In this document: piece by piece, positions 33,401-45,600 of the stretch
How positions within the stretch are numbered: position 1 is the first letter of the stretch
How the letters are laid out: every line of letters begins with the position of its first letter
DNA from: Oryzias latipes
Lineage: Eukaryota; Chordata; Actinopteri; Beloniformes; Adrianichthyidae
Direction: 5' to 3'
Length of the DNA: 64,000 nucleotides
Assembly (NCBI RefSeq): GCF_002234675.1
Contig: NC_019871.2
Span: 17,998,933 to 18,062,932 of the forward strand
The notes under the pieces: model-generated
Told to the model about the DNA's origin: nothing
The model's database searches: none
The model's input: the letters and a program-made list of their open reading frames with translations, nothing else
Program-made: the position numbers and the translations under genes

Positions 33401-36400
33401 CTCCTGCTGTCCTGCTCCTTCAGCATGTCATTCAACTCCTTCTCCACTTTTTCCTTCTCCATCATCAGCTCCGACTCAGCCGTCCTTTGCTTCTCCAATT
33501 CCTCTGTGTCTTCTTCTTTGTTCTTGTCCAGCTCCATCTTTTCATCCTCCACCTCCTTCTTCTGCTCCATTCCTGAGCTCCTCTGGATCTCCCTCTCCTT
33601 CACCACCTCGTAACGCTTCTTTTTAAGCTCTTTTAGCAATTCTTCCAGCTCCTTGTTGTCCCTTTCATCTTTGGCTTTCTTGGTGATTTCCTCTGCCAGC
33701 AGCTCCTCTAGTTCCTTGGCTCTCTCTTCTTCATCATCCATTCCCCTTCCTTCAATCTGGGGCTCGTCCATCATCTTTGTTGCTTCAATCACTGCTGTCT
33801 TGTTTTCTTCAGGCTCAACCATTTCTTTGTCAACGCTGCTTAGACCTCCGTGGTCCTCCTCAGCGTCCTTCTGCTCAAAGCTGCTCTCATCATCTGTCAG
33901 ATGGTACTGGTACTTCTGTTCCTTTGCTCTCTCTGCAAACCATGGATGACATTCATCAGAGAGTGACTGCAATGGTGACTGCAGTTAGAAGGACTGGATG
34001 CTCACCATCAGCTGCCAGCTTCTGAAGCTCTCTGAGGAGACCCCGATGTCTCTGCGCTTCACCCAGTTCATCTGCAAGAACAACAAGCATTTTCACAGGA
34101 GGCTTTCTGAGTAAAGGGCCCAGTAAAAGTCTAAGAACTGAGAAGATTCATTAAATTAAAATCACATTTTTTAAGGAATTTCTACATTTCAATTTATATA
34201 TAAGAAGCTGCAACGTTCTCTGCATTCAGTCAAAGAGAAGAAGTCAAAACTGTGAAAAAATAATACATTTTATTTTTTTTCGTAAACAGCCACAGAAAAA
34301 TATAAAATGGAAAATAAAGTTCTCTGCAGTCGGATTTCTAAACACCTTTTTTTTCTTTTTCTAAAACTTCAAACTAAACTGAAAATATGAGATAAATCTT
34401 GTTCTTTGTGAATCATCTGAAAAAGTGACATAAAATAGAAAACATCGAGAGCCTCAAAGGTTTGAGGTTAAATGAGATGTAACCTGCTAGCTGTGGTCCA
34501 CAGTCATGATGGAGGCCATCTTCATTCAGAGCCTCCTGGATCACACACTCCACCTGTTGGAACAATAACAAACAAAATTCAACTGAATGCAGTTTAAAGA
34601 TAATGATGATCATCTCCAAGAGAAACTAAGTTGAGATTGATCATCTTCTCTGATCCTTCAGACAGTCATTGTAGGAGGTTTGGATCTCCTTTGGCTTTTG
34701 AAGAACCTTTTTTGCAGAGTTTCTGTGTGATGTTGTTCTTAAACATCTTTGCTTGGATAAATCCTATGGAGCCTTCTTCTTCAACTTTGGAGACTCCAGA
34801 GCAGAGACAGACTTCGGTTTGTTCAGCCTCTGATGCCCAAATGAGTGGCTGTGTGATCATCACGGTCTTCACAGGAGACGGACAGAAGATATGGAACATC
34901 TTACTGCAATCGCTGAAGGACCTAAACCTCCTCCAGAGGAACAGTCTGTTGTGTTGCTTCTTAAAACCAGATTGCTGTTGTCTTCATTCCAGTCTGTAGA
35001 TCAGGTGTTTATCCTCCTCTCATTCTCCATGATATACTCCTAAAGATCCACAATCGTCTGCTTATGCTCCACCAGGTCTCCTCTTTTCCATCTCTAACAC
35101 CCTGAACAGCTGTGAAGATCTGGAGGATTTCTGATGATGACTCCACGACTCGTGCTGAGAGTCTGAGAGGAACTTGGTGACATGGAAGAGAGAGAGAGTA
35201 CGGTGCCCGAGGAACACCAGGCCAAACACACTACCCTTCAGTCTCACATACTGTTCTGCTTCCGGGTGAGGTGGAGACATCCACCTGGAGTTTATAAAAT
35301 ACACTAAATCAGAAATTTGTAACCTTTAATGCTTAAGGATCCGTTTGGGTCAGTTTCTTACAGACCAGAAACCACCAAGAACCACAAAGTCTATCAAAGT
35401 CCCACCTTTAATGTTTTTTAAGCCAGTTATTTAAAAAATATATAGCTTTTAAATAGTTATATTTTCTATCATTATGAATTTGTTCATCTTCATCCTTTTT
35501 AATCCATTTATTATTAAATATAAACAAAACTGGTGTATAATTCTTTAAAAAAAACTATACATGTAAATGCAATTCTATTCTTTAAGAACTTTGTCTCTGA
35601 ACAGCAACAAGGCACTGCTGTTCAGCAGAAAATAAGAACATGGTGTTCAACCTAATAAACCACTGTGACCAAAGGTGAAAGAATGATGAAAATGTTTTTT
35701 TTGGTATTTTTAACATGTTCTTGTGGCATTTTTCTCATGATGGAGGACATGTATAACAACAGGGAGGGGAAAGGGGGTGATGTTGCTCCACAACAACAGT
35801 TTAGCCCACAACTCCGCTCTGCAGAAACAGTCCAAGAAAACGACACAGGCTTTTTTTCAAATTTGCCTAAATAATCATAATTAAAAGACCAATGGGAAGG
35901 TTTTTACAATAGATTACAAGATTATCAGTGTGGGACTTTCAACCTGCATCATCATTTTGCTCAGCTGTCTGCCAAGTACAAAATCTAAACATTAAACGTT
36001 AACAAAACTAAGTGAACTAAAACAAATGCATCAAAACTGCAATTCCGTTATTTATTCACGTTTTTAGCATGTATTCTAAATCCAAAAAACCACAGTGGAT
36101 GGATCCACTGTGGATAAGAGTGGATGGATTACAAGGAGCTCCTTGAAGTTCCGGAGTTTCAGGTTGCAGGTTTCTGCACTAAACAGATTAAAAACAATAA
36201 ATGAGAAGAAGAAAAAAGCAGACATTTTTCTGACCTTGGCATCGTTGAGAGGTGAGGCTGCAGGTTTGCTTCCAGCTGAGACACAGAAATGAAGATGGAC
36301 ATTATTAACTGGTCCTTCTCTCTGACCGTGCAGGAACTCTGACATCACCCACCCTTTGAAGAAACACCCCCCCCCTCCTCCTCCTCCATATGATCAGTAT

Positions 36401-37004
36401 GCATTCTGCCTAGCCCCTCCATGTCTGACCATCTATTGTCCCTCAAACTGGAGCGTTTCTATCACATATCTGATCACTGCAGACAAAGATCAATGACATC
36501 CATTGATCGGGCATTGAGGGGAAGGGATGCTGGGAATGGATTCACGTGCTCCCACGCGTGCGTGGATCCGTTTGGATCCGCAGTGTTTGCCGGGTTCGGT
36601 TCTGGCCCTGGTGCTGAGGCTGGGCTGCTGCGCAGGCGCGTTAACGCCTCTATTGATTGCAATAATTACAGGTAATTTCCAGCTGTGGTCCGCTCACCTG
36701 GGCGGAGCTTCGGTTCCGTTGTTTTTTTTTTTTGTTTTTTTTTTTTTAAGAACAGCTTGAAACAAAAACCGGTCGCGTGAAATAAAAGCACGAGCGCGGG
36801 AACGCAGGTGAGGTGGTTACGTAACCGCGGCGGTTAAGCGCCTTACGCTGAAATCCTGTCATCCATCCGCTCACGAACATCTGAGGTCTGCTCCTCTGAA
36901 AACAGATCTGCGCTGCGGTCGCGAACCAGGCGCAGAAAAGCAGGACAAAGCTCACCTCCGCACGCGGCGGCCCACAGGAAAACCGCGGTGATGAGAAGAC
37001 CCAT
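30461..37004 (-). CDS. ccer2: Granin-like secreted protein, coiled-coil glutamate-rich protein 2, complete, 6 exons
   Basis: Exons are 36956-37004, 36235-36275, 34484-34553, 34006-34071, 33037-33932 and 30461-30529, read leftwards; phases join to 396 residues. The start MGLLITAVFLWAAACG is a signal peptide; an in-frame ATG at 37070 would place charged residues before it, so 37004 is preferred. Exon 3 has a two-cysteine loop (VECVIQEAL...HHDCG), and exon 4 reads HRGLLRELQKLAADERAKEQ. Both resemble the disulfide loop and following helix of chromogranin A. The large exon is a Glu/Lys-rich coiled coil ending in an acidic run. The last exon (IEAELRKVAAELRELRRG) matches the chromogranin A C-terminus as I remember it (IEAELEKVAHQLQALRRG). 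Granins are stored in dense-core secretory granules. CCER2 lies close to SARS2 in human 19q13.2, which agrees with the neighbour here. True chga usually maps elsewhere, so ccer2 is the better name. Confidence 0.83.
30730..31203. mobile_element. Possible MITE in ccer2 intron 5
   Basis: The left end TGGCTACGTCCGAACTCCTT and the right end GTGGGAATTTGGACATATCA are similar when one is inverted. Inner blocks CACTACTCACTACGTAGTGC and GGCACTAGATAGTGG recall a fish element with CGTCCGAA ends. Target duplications are not clear. Confidence 0.45.
31583..31599. repeat. Poly-G run in ccer2 intron 5
   Basis: A run of about 17 G. Confidence 0.95.
32010..32300 (-). mobile_element. 3' part of a SINE/L2-type element in ccer2 intron 5
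   Basis: Read on the minus strand it has GGAGTTTGCATGTTCTCCCC, then CTCCGGCTTCCTCCCACTGT, TTAATTGGCAACTCTAAATT, GTCCCTAGGTGTGAGTG and GACCTGTCCAGGTTGTCCCC. This order is very common in teleost genomes. Confidence 0.7.
35658..35942 (+). mobile_element. MITE with AAAGTCCCACTCCAAT-type ends, copy 2
   Basis: It shares AACATGTTCTTGTGGCATTTT, ATAATCATAATTAAAAGACC and TACAATAGATTACAAGAT with copy 1. The right end is GTGGGACTTTCAA; the left end is worn. Confidence 0.65.
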
Positions 37005-37775
37005 GACTTCCACAGCAGAGCAGGCTGACTCCTGCAGGAGATCCTTCTGATGGAGAGGAACAGCTCGCACGGCGCAGTGAGGAGGAGCCGAAGAGCGGAC
37101 TGTCAGTGTGCGCGCCTGCTCGTGCGCGGTGTCAGGTGACCGCTTCTAGATCAGAGGCTCAGGTGTCCCTCAGTGCAGACAGGTGATACAGTCCGTCCAC
37201 TGAGGTTCAACAAATCTGCCCACGTGACCAGGATTTAGTCACGTTTGGATCAAATAGAACGTGTAACTTGTACTAAGGTCATTCTTATTTTCTTTACCTT
37301 TTGGTCTAAAATGATTTATTTCTACTTATTATAGTACTTCATTTTGTCTCTACAATTAAAATGAATCCATCCAGATACATACACACACAAAACATTTGCT
37401 CAGAAAAAATACTTACTGTGCAGAATAACATAACGTTCATTCTCAGTCAGCTTGTAGTATATCATGTCTTGTCCCTTATAGTCTCTCTTGATATTGAACT
37501 CCTTGAAAACAGCCAGTCTTTTGGCATATTAGGCAGAAACAGATTTCCTGTTTCACTGAAAAAATATGCCAATTTCCACTTGTCCTGCAGCGGTGGCCCT
37601 CACTGTCAACCTCTTTTTTTATGTACAGTTGACATTTTAGAAGAGCTAGAAAGTGTTACAGAAGGTTCGCACTACAGTGATGCCACAGGTTTACAATAGG
37701 TTAAAACTTAATTTAGCCAATCACAATCAAGAAATTGTACACACGTTATTGATTTTATGAAAGTAGCCTAGTGGA

Positions 37776-37990
37776 GCCAGTTTAGCTCGTGCTGGTTTGC
37801 GGCGCCTTCCGTCCGTGAAACCCGGGTTCGACTCCGGGCTGCTCCCTGTTCCCTTCTCTACCTCTGCCGGTTCCAAGCCCGGTTTGAGAAGGTTGCGTCA
37901 GGAAGGGCATCCGGCGTAAAACATTGCCAAATTTACCATGCGACTCGTTCGCTGTGGCGACCCCTGATGGGAGAAGCCGAAAGTGGAAGA
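37776..37990 (+). mobile_element. tRNA-derived SINE with perfect 10-bp target duplication
   Basis: The tRNA-like head has AGTTTAGCTCGTGCTGGTTT and box B GGGTTCGACTCC. The body has GTCAGGAAGGGCATCCGGCG, and the end is CTGTGGCGACCCCTGATGGG. GCCTAGTGGA flanks it on both sides (37766-37775 and 37991-38000), so the insertion is fairly recent. It lies between ccer2 and sars2. Confidence 0.88.
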
Positions 37991-38119
37991 GCCTAGTGGA
38001 AAATTGATCGTAGGCCGCATTTGGCCCATGGGCGGAACTTTGGACATGCATGGTTCACACACTCTCCCACTACCGGTAGTTTCCAGCAACTCACAACCCC
38101 AACATAATTTTACCAGTGG

Positions 38120-38432
38120 AACGAAAATTGGGAGCATTATTGCAGCGATTAAGCTGTAGAGTTTTGAGCCAACTCAGACAAGAAATCACAGGGATACATA
38201 GATCTATTAGTCTGCACGTGGATGCATCAGAATGGAGTGGACTCAGCAGAGCAGCAAGCTTGTGGCCCATAGATTGCAGCACTTATGTCACTTTTTCCAA
38301 CAACATTTTAGTGTCTGTTCCTGATTCACAACGATTTAAATAAAGAAATACTTAGAAGCACAATTTAAAGCTTAACTTCTTTACATTTGTCCTTCATTGT
38401 AAAAAACACAATTTTCATTGGAGTGGATCTTA
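38120..38432 (-). mobile_element. MITE with AAAGTCCCACTCCAAT-type ends, reverse-orientation partial copy
   Basis: Read in reverse it matches the left half of the copy at 19,208: ATTTCTTTATTTAAATCGTT, GTGAATCAGGA and TTCTGATGCATC. Its outer end is ATTGGAGTGGATCTTA. Confidence 0.6.
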
Positions 38433-38435
38433 GAA

Positions 38436-38898
38436 CTAAAAATTGCATGTCTTTGTTTTTTTTTCCAAGTAATGTGAATCAGGACCAAACAAATAAATGC
38501 TGCATGTAGCACTGATGTAGAAGCTACAAGCTCCCTCCTCCACTTCATTCGGATGCCTCCACTTGCAGACAAATAGGTCCATGTACATTTTCGTTTTCCT
38601 TGTCTGAACTGACATCTGCTTCAAAACGGCTCATCTGGATAGCTACGATATCGCTCGCCTATTTGATACATCACTAATGTTAGCTTGGGGTTGTGAGGGG
38701 ATGTAAGCTAGTGGAAGAGAGTGTAACACAAAGGGATGCTGGCTTACTGCGAGCCAACGGCTTCGCCCAGAACTCTTGCTGCTCTGCACTAAATATGTCC
38801 TAGAAAAACACAGGTTGTTTTCATTTGGGCTAAAAATGCCATAATCATAATTAAAAGCTTTTACAGTAGATCAACCGAGGATTGGAGTGGGACTTTAA
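38436..38898 (+). mobile_element. MITE with AAAGTCCCACTCCAAT-type ends, forward copy next to a reversed copy
   Basis: It shares GTGAATCAGGACC, TTCGGATGCCTCCACTTGCA, CCATAATCATAATTAAAAG and the right end ATTGGAGTGGGACTTTAA with copy 1. With the reversed copy on its left it makes a large imperfect inverted repeat. Confidence 0.65.
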
Positions 38899-39357
38899 CC
38901 TGCAGTTTATCCATCCATCAATCAATGATGCATTCTGATGCATCATTAGATGCACTTGCAGATGCATCAAAACAGCGCCCCCCAGTGTAATGCATTTTCA
39001 CTTACAGGGCATCATGCTTTTTCCAACCAAAAATTCAAATTGTTACTTTAAAAACTAATTCTAATTCTTGCTGCTACTGAGCATTTTTAAACTCGCTCTT
39101 TGTTATAATCCTCCATCTATTGAATTCTATGACTTCATGATCCTTGTGAGTTTATGTTTACTATACAATTACCGGTATGAAGCCCATTGAGATGACTATT
39201 GTTGTGATATTGGGCTATATAAATAAAACTGAATTGGTGTCTCTTTTTCATAATCTTAAGGCTGGTATGTCTGCAATAACCTTAAGGGTTGGAGTTATCC
39301 ACTCCTGCTCTGGATCTACAAAGACACAATGCAGCTCCTTCTGATCTTCTCTGTATC

Positions 39358-39363
39358 TTTATT
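39358..39363 (-). promoter_or_regulatory. Polyadenylation signal for sars2 (AATAAA)
   Basis: AATAAA on the minus strand about 290 bases beyond the sars2 stop. Confidence 0.4.
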
Positions 39364-39649
39364 GTGAAACTGTGTATGTTTTTTTTGTTCTTAAAGGTAA
39401 AGCGCTTCAAGCATGAGAAGCCCTTTTTTTTGTTTGTTTAAACATCTGTGATCTGAACATCCTTTAGTTTCATTGGAACCAGAACATTGAGAGTCCAACT
39501 TCCTCCAGTTGAAACAAAAACTGCCTGGTTTCAAGTTTTCTATTTGACAAAAAACATCAAAGTTTTTGTCATAATGATCCTAATGTCAAAACATCCATTT
39601 GTGGAGACGTTTCTGTCGGTTTCCAGCGTAGGTAATGTTATAAGGTGGA

Positions 39650-42600
39650 TCATCTGATTTTGGCTGCAGGTCTGGGGGGCCGATGATGCTGGTTGGGTCC
39701 GATGTATCTGAGCGGAGTGTAGCTGGGTTTCTCGATCACTTCCATACCCAGATATGGCTGCAGAGCGCGGGGAATGCGCACTGTTCCCTCCTACAGAGAT
39801 GATAGGTTAATGAAAGCAAAGCCACACGGGAGATGCAGTAAACAGGACTCTCTGCTTCCATGATCTCACTGTTTGGTCAAACTTTACATTGAAATTATTT
39901 GACAGAAGTCGATGAGGATCAGCGGGCGTCTTACTTTGGTCTGGTGAGTCTCGAGGATGGCGATGATCGTTCGCGGGATGGCGCATGCTGTGGCGTTCAC
40001 CTACCAAGCGTGAAAAGAGGAAAAGATGATGGGAGTGGGAGGCTGCCACAATGAAGGGGAGGGTGGGGTTACTTACCGTGTGGGCGTACTGCAGGCTGCC
40101 ATCCTCCGCCTCATACAGGATGTTGAGGCGTCTGCTCTGATAGTCCGTGCAGTTGGATCCACTGGAGATCTGGCGATTGGAGGAGACTGGATGTTATTCA
40201 TCCTGCATGTCTGTGACACTGATGAGGCTGATGTGTTTTGATCGCAGAATGAAATAATTCATCATTTTATGAATAAAAATCGCCAAAAATGTTTTAAAAT
40301 CAAACAAACTGGTTTTAAGATTGAAATTTGACTAACTGATGTGAAATCAATAACTGGTATGATAACAAATTGTGTTAAACCAGAATAGTAAATTCAGTTA
40401 ATTGTCAGATTTGCAGATGATATCATCTTATTTGCAGAAAAGGAAGAGGATCTCAGCAAGCTGCTCAACGATCTGAACAAGGAAGGGAGAAAAGATGGCA
40501 TGAAAATGAACAAAAAGAAAACCAAAATCATGTGCAATGAAATAGCAAGGAAAAGGAGAAGGAAAGGAATAATTGTGGATGGAGAACAACTGGAGGAGGT
40601 GGATGAGTATAAGTATTTGGGAAGACTGCTAACACCAGGAAATGAGATGGCGAAAGAAATAGACGAGAGAGTAACATCCGCTTGGAAGAGATTCGGACAG
40701 TACAGCACGTTTCTGAGAGATCAAAAAATGCCCATGTGTCTCAAGAGGAAGACGGGCGGCCGTGGTGCAGAGGTAGGGCGGTCGACCCATGATCATAAGA
40801 TTGCAGGTTCGATTCCCGCCTTGCACGCCCATGAGTCGAAGTGTCCTTGGGCAAGACACTGAACCCCACCTTGCCTCTGGTGGTAGGCGGGCGCCTGTGT
40901 TTGGCAGCGGAGCCGCCACCAGTGTGTGAATGTGTGTGAGAATGTGTGTGTGACTGGGTGAATGGGTCTGTGACTGTAAAGCGCTTTGTCCTTGTAGGAA
41001 GAAAGGCGCTATACAAGTATACGCCAAGATCATGAACACTGTCATGCTGCCATCAATGACGTATGGAGCTGAGACATGGTCACTTACCAACCGCCAAAGA
41101 GAGAAACTGGCAATCACCCAGAGGAGCATGGAACGATCAATGCTGGGTGTTACGAGGAGAGATAAGGTCAGGAACGAAGACTTAAGATCAAGAACAGGGG
41201 TGAAGGATGTCATCGAGAAAGTGATTGAAGCCAAAGGCAAGTGGGCAGGACATGTAGCCCGAATGAAGAACCACGAATGGGCTAAGAAAACAACAGAATG
41301 GACTCCGTGGGACAGGAAGAGAGGAAGGGGAAGACCGAAGAAAAGATGGAGAGATGACATCGAGCAGAAGGCAGGCAGCACGTGGACCCAGAGTGCCAAA
41401 AACCGTGATGAGTGGAGTAAGATGTGGAGGCCACCCGCCAGCAGTGGCGTGACAGGCTGATGATGATGATGATGATGTCAGTCTTCTATAAATCTTTTAC
41501 CTCCAAACTGATACCTACGGTGGCCCAGAAGGGTCACCACACAACACATTAACTTTACACACAACACATTAACTTAACACACAACACATTAACTTTACAC
41601 ACAACACATTAACTCACAACACAACACATTAACTCACAACACATTAACTCACAACACAACACAATAACTCACAACACAACACATTAACTCACAACACAAT
41701 AACTCACAACACAACACATTAACTCACAACACAACACATTAACTAACAACACAACACAATAACTCACAACACATTAACTCACAACACAACACATTAACTC
41801 ACATGTGGGTGGGTGGGGGGTGTTGGGGACCGAGTGAGTGTGAGAGGAGGGGGCTGAAGAACGGAGAGGAGCTGAGCAGAGAGGGGTGTGAGTGCAGCGC
41901 GGAGGAGTGTGCATTAACATTGTGTAGCTTCTCTTGTAGAAGAATAATGCTCCCTCCACAGCTCACTGTGACGTTACTTTCTGTTAGGCAGTTAGCCACT
42001 CAGCCCAGTGGAAATTTCAGAATAAAAGCACTTCCATTGCAGCTTTACTTCCGTTGTCAGTTAATGTGTTGTGTTGTGAGTTAATGTGTTGTGAGTTATT
42101 GTGTTGTGAGTTAATGTGTTGTGTTGTGAGTTAATGTGTTGTGTTGTGAGTTAATGTGTTGTGTGTAAAGTTAATGTGTTGTGTGTAAAGTTAATGCGTT
42201 GTGTTGTGACCCTTCTGGGCCACCGTAGATACCTTTTATGCATCTGTTCGACTGAAAAGTGATGGAGGAGTTCAATTGTTCTTTGTTGATGTTTCTTCTG
42301 GATTCAGGTCAACAGACCCAAATTTTTCAGCAAACCTCCGCTGATCCAAAGGCTCATTATGGTGATTTACAGGCATTAATGGCGTCTTGCTGAGCTAAAA
42401 GGTACTTTACTGTCTCTAAAACAAAACCCCCTTTCTCCCTAACCGCGGGGGGGAACCACGCTGACCTCTCCGTAGGCGTTCCTCCCTGGCATCCAGGCTT
42501 CTACGTCAAACTTCCTGTGAGCTGGAGGGCCCAGCTCCTGGGTCGGCATGTCCAGAACTCTGAAAGGAAACACCAGTTCCAGTGAGGAAGCTCCTCAGGA

Positions 42601-45600
42601 TCATTCAGACTCTCTGGAACTGGATTACATCTGAACAACCATCTTTTCAACAACAGTTGATTATTTTTGTTACTATTGTTCTTAATGTTTTTATCTTAGT
42701 GGTTTTCTTAATCATCTCTGAATAATGAACATTCACAGTTATTCTGTCAGTTTTTTGTTTAGTTTTTTTGATTACTTTTTTTTTTTTCTGAATGTTTGGT
42801 CATCTTGAAAAACATTTTGTTCTTCTGGTGTTTCAATGACAATGGCTGTAGAGAGGAAGTGGATTGTTGCTCTAAAGGTTTGACCCTTTGATCAAAGTTC
42901 AGTCTGGATTTTGGGGGATTCCAGAAAAGGTCTCCTCCATACTGACCTGAAGTGCAGCTCCAGTGCAGAGAAAATCTCTTTTTGCAGAGAAACAAACTCC
43001 TGCAGCAGCTCTGCGCTCTCCTGACCCGTCTCATCAGCGGTCACTCCAAACATCTCCACCTAAAGACAAAGCCAGGATCAACCTCAAAAGGTGCTCCTTC
43101 AACAGCTGGACTGACTTTAATCAGACAAACCTTATTAAAGTGATGGACCCTGTAGAGCCCCCAGGTCTCTCTTCCGGTGTCCGTCTCTGCTCGGTAGCAG
43201 GTGCTGCTGCACACGGTCCTGCAAAGGAACAGATGCCCTCAGACCCAACAGCCTAACGCCACTTAGTCTGCAGGAGACGAGCGGGAGCACGGGTTCCCCA
43301 CCTTACTGGCAGGTCCTTCCAGTTCACTGCATGATCCATGAAGAAGCCTGAGGAGAAAAAACACTAACTTCAGCGGAACATGAAGCTTCCTGCAGAACTA
43401 GGTCTGTGTGCTGAAATTCTGGAACTCATTGCAAACAGAATTTTGCAGCTTTTTGTTTAGTCGGTCCATTTCAGTTAGATGGTGTGTAACAATGGATCTA
43501 TGTTGGTGTAAAATAAAGTCTCACCTGCCACCCCCACCTCTCCGGTACCAGCCAGGTTCAGATCTGGGAAGCAAGTCGGATCCAGTGAGTAAACCTGAGA
43601 GCGGTGAGCGTTGGGCTGCATCCCACACCCCTCCTAGAGGGAACAGAACCCACAGAGGCGTAGGGAAACACTGAGCCACGAAGGTTCCTCTACATCAGGG
43701 GTCGGGAACCTTTTTGGCCAAGAGAGCCATAAACGTCACATATTTTGAAATGTAATTTCGAAAGAGCCATACAATAATGTTGTGTCTCTTTCCCACACTG
43801 AGGCACGGAGACTTAACCTCTCTTAAGGTTCTTAATTCTGGTTACTGCAGACCACAACAAACGCCGAACAATTAATTCAGCAACTCCTTAATCTCTCCCG
43901 CAGAGACAAGAGCGCTTCTCCCAACTTTATATTCGCTCCTCCCGCGTCAGCCCTCCTATTTCCCTTATTTGGCCCATAGCTGAACCCCATTGGTCCAAAC
44001 TACCTAACAACAGGCTGAGCGACAGAACTGAGGGCCAATCAGATGCGTTCAATGAACTCCAGAACTTTCAACGCGGCCCAACAGCCATCCAACTCAGTCC
44101 GCGACAATATGTTTAAAACTAAAAATACAAGTGAACGTGTGCATTTTATTTAATTTCAACATTTTTAAAGTACAATAAGTCTGTGAATTCTTTTTAATAA
44201 CATTGTTATGCTGTTGCTAATAAATGATGAGGATTTCTCGTGGTAGTTCTGCTGATGGTCTAGTCTGGTTGATACGTGGTGAGTTTCTGCTTCATGCAGG
44301 CGTTGAGACTTTAAACGTCATCGTAGGTCTGAATGTTCTGTAGATGTGAGACAGACTGCTCACATGCAGACATGGAGCCAAACACACACTCACACGCAGT
44401 GAGTGACAGGCAGTGGGTTTTACGTTTTTACAATCCCTGCGCGATTCACCTGCTGCCTGTCCCCACAACACCTCAGTCACACCCTCTGCTTTCTCCCTCA
44501 CACGTCCCCGCATCTGCGCGCTCTGTCTCAGAGACGGGAGCGCGCAGTTTTAGGCACGTCAATTCACAGGTTTCCGGCTGGCACAAACTCTGTGAAATAA
44601 TAGATAATTGTAAACTGATAGCGCTGGCGCAGATTTTTCTCTCTAAGCACAGCTACTACTCCGCGCCTCTGGCATCGCATCGCGCCCGAGAAGGACTGGT
44701 CTAATGAAAAAAAAGTATAATTAAAGATTTGTCTGCGAGCCACATGTGACCATCAAAAGAGCCACATATGGCTCGCGAGCCATAGGTTCCCGACCCCTGC
44801 TCTACATCTATGTCATAGCAGTGTTGGACCTTCAAACACATTCTTTTAAATTCATTTACTTAAGTCTACATAAACACTTTATTGTAACAACATGTATTAC
44901 TTATTTTGTCTTATTTTGACATTTTAAAGTTCTGTTCAGATCAGGAGGTCCAGCTTCTACTAAAGGTGAAGATACTTTGATATAGAAACCTGGAACATCA
45001 AGAACACTGAGGAGAAGGTCACGACCTCTGGGTCTTGGCTACTGGATCAAAGCCCTGCCTCTGTATGAGCACCCTAGATTACAGAAGAGGATTTGAAACT
45101 CAAGTAAACTGGGGTCCATTGTAAAGCACGGTGGCAGCAGCATCATGCATCAGAGCTATGAATGTTTAGAAGAGGCTGAAACTCTGTTGTTTGAAGCACT
45201 TTAGTCAGTAACTATGGAAGGTCTGTTTCTAGTAATAGTAGATACAGTCTAAACTGCCGAGTTTGGCTCTTTTATTTAGTAAATGTCTGGTACTTACAAA
45301 CACCGCCCCCTTCAGCATGTCAGGCACCACCATGGGGATGAAGCCCTGCAGAGAAGGAAGACTTAAACTCCACCCCCATCAGACGCTTTCACGGCCTGAA
45401 GGGGATGTTGCATCCTTTCACAGGGACGCCATTTTTAATGAATGATCCATATCTGAACAGATGAAGGTTTCTGGAAACCTCAGAGATGCAGAAATAACAT
45501 TACTATCCTTCTGAAGCATCATTCTCCAGACAATAAACACAGAATAAGAATGTACTTCACTCCAGGAGAGCCACATCAGAATCAAAGAACCCTTGTGCTT

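Noticed and set aside
32951-33613. 220-codon plus-strand frame rich in serine
   Set aside because: It is the antisense shadow of the Glu/Lys-rich ccer2 exon on the minus strand.
34631-34999. 122-codon plus-strand frame in ccer2 intron 2
   Set aside because: No family resemblance, no splice support and ordinary intron composition.
37776-37990. tRNA gene suggested by intact box A and box B words
   Set aside because: The head is followed by a SINE body and flanked by a target duplication, so it is a SINE promoter and not a functional tRNA gene. The same holds at 40,754, 18,713 and 53,572.
41530-41800. CRISPR-like array of short direct repeats
   Set aside because: The units are back-to-back tandem copies without unique spacers, in vertebrate DNA, and belong to the arm of a fold-back element.
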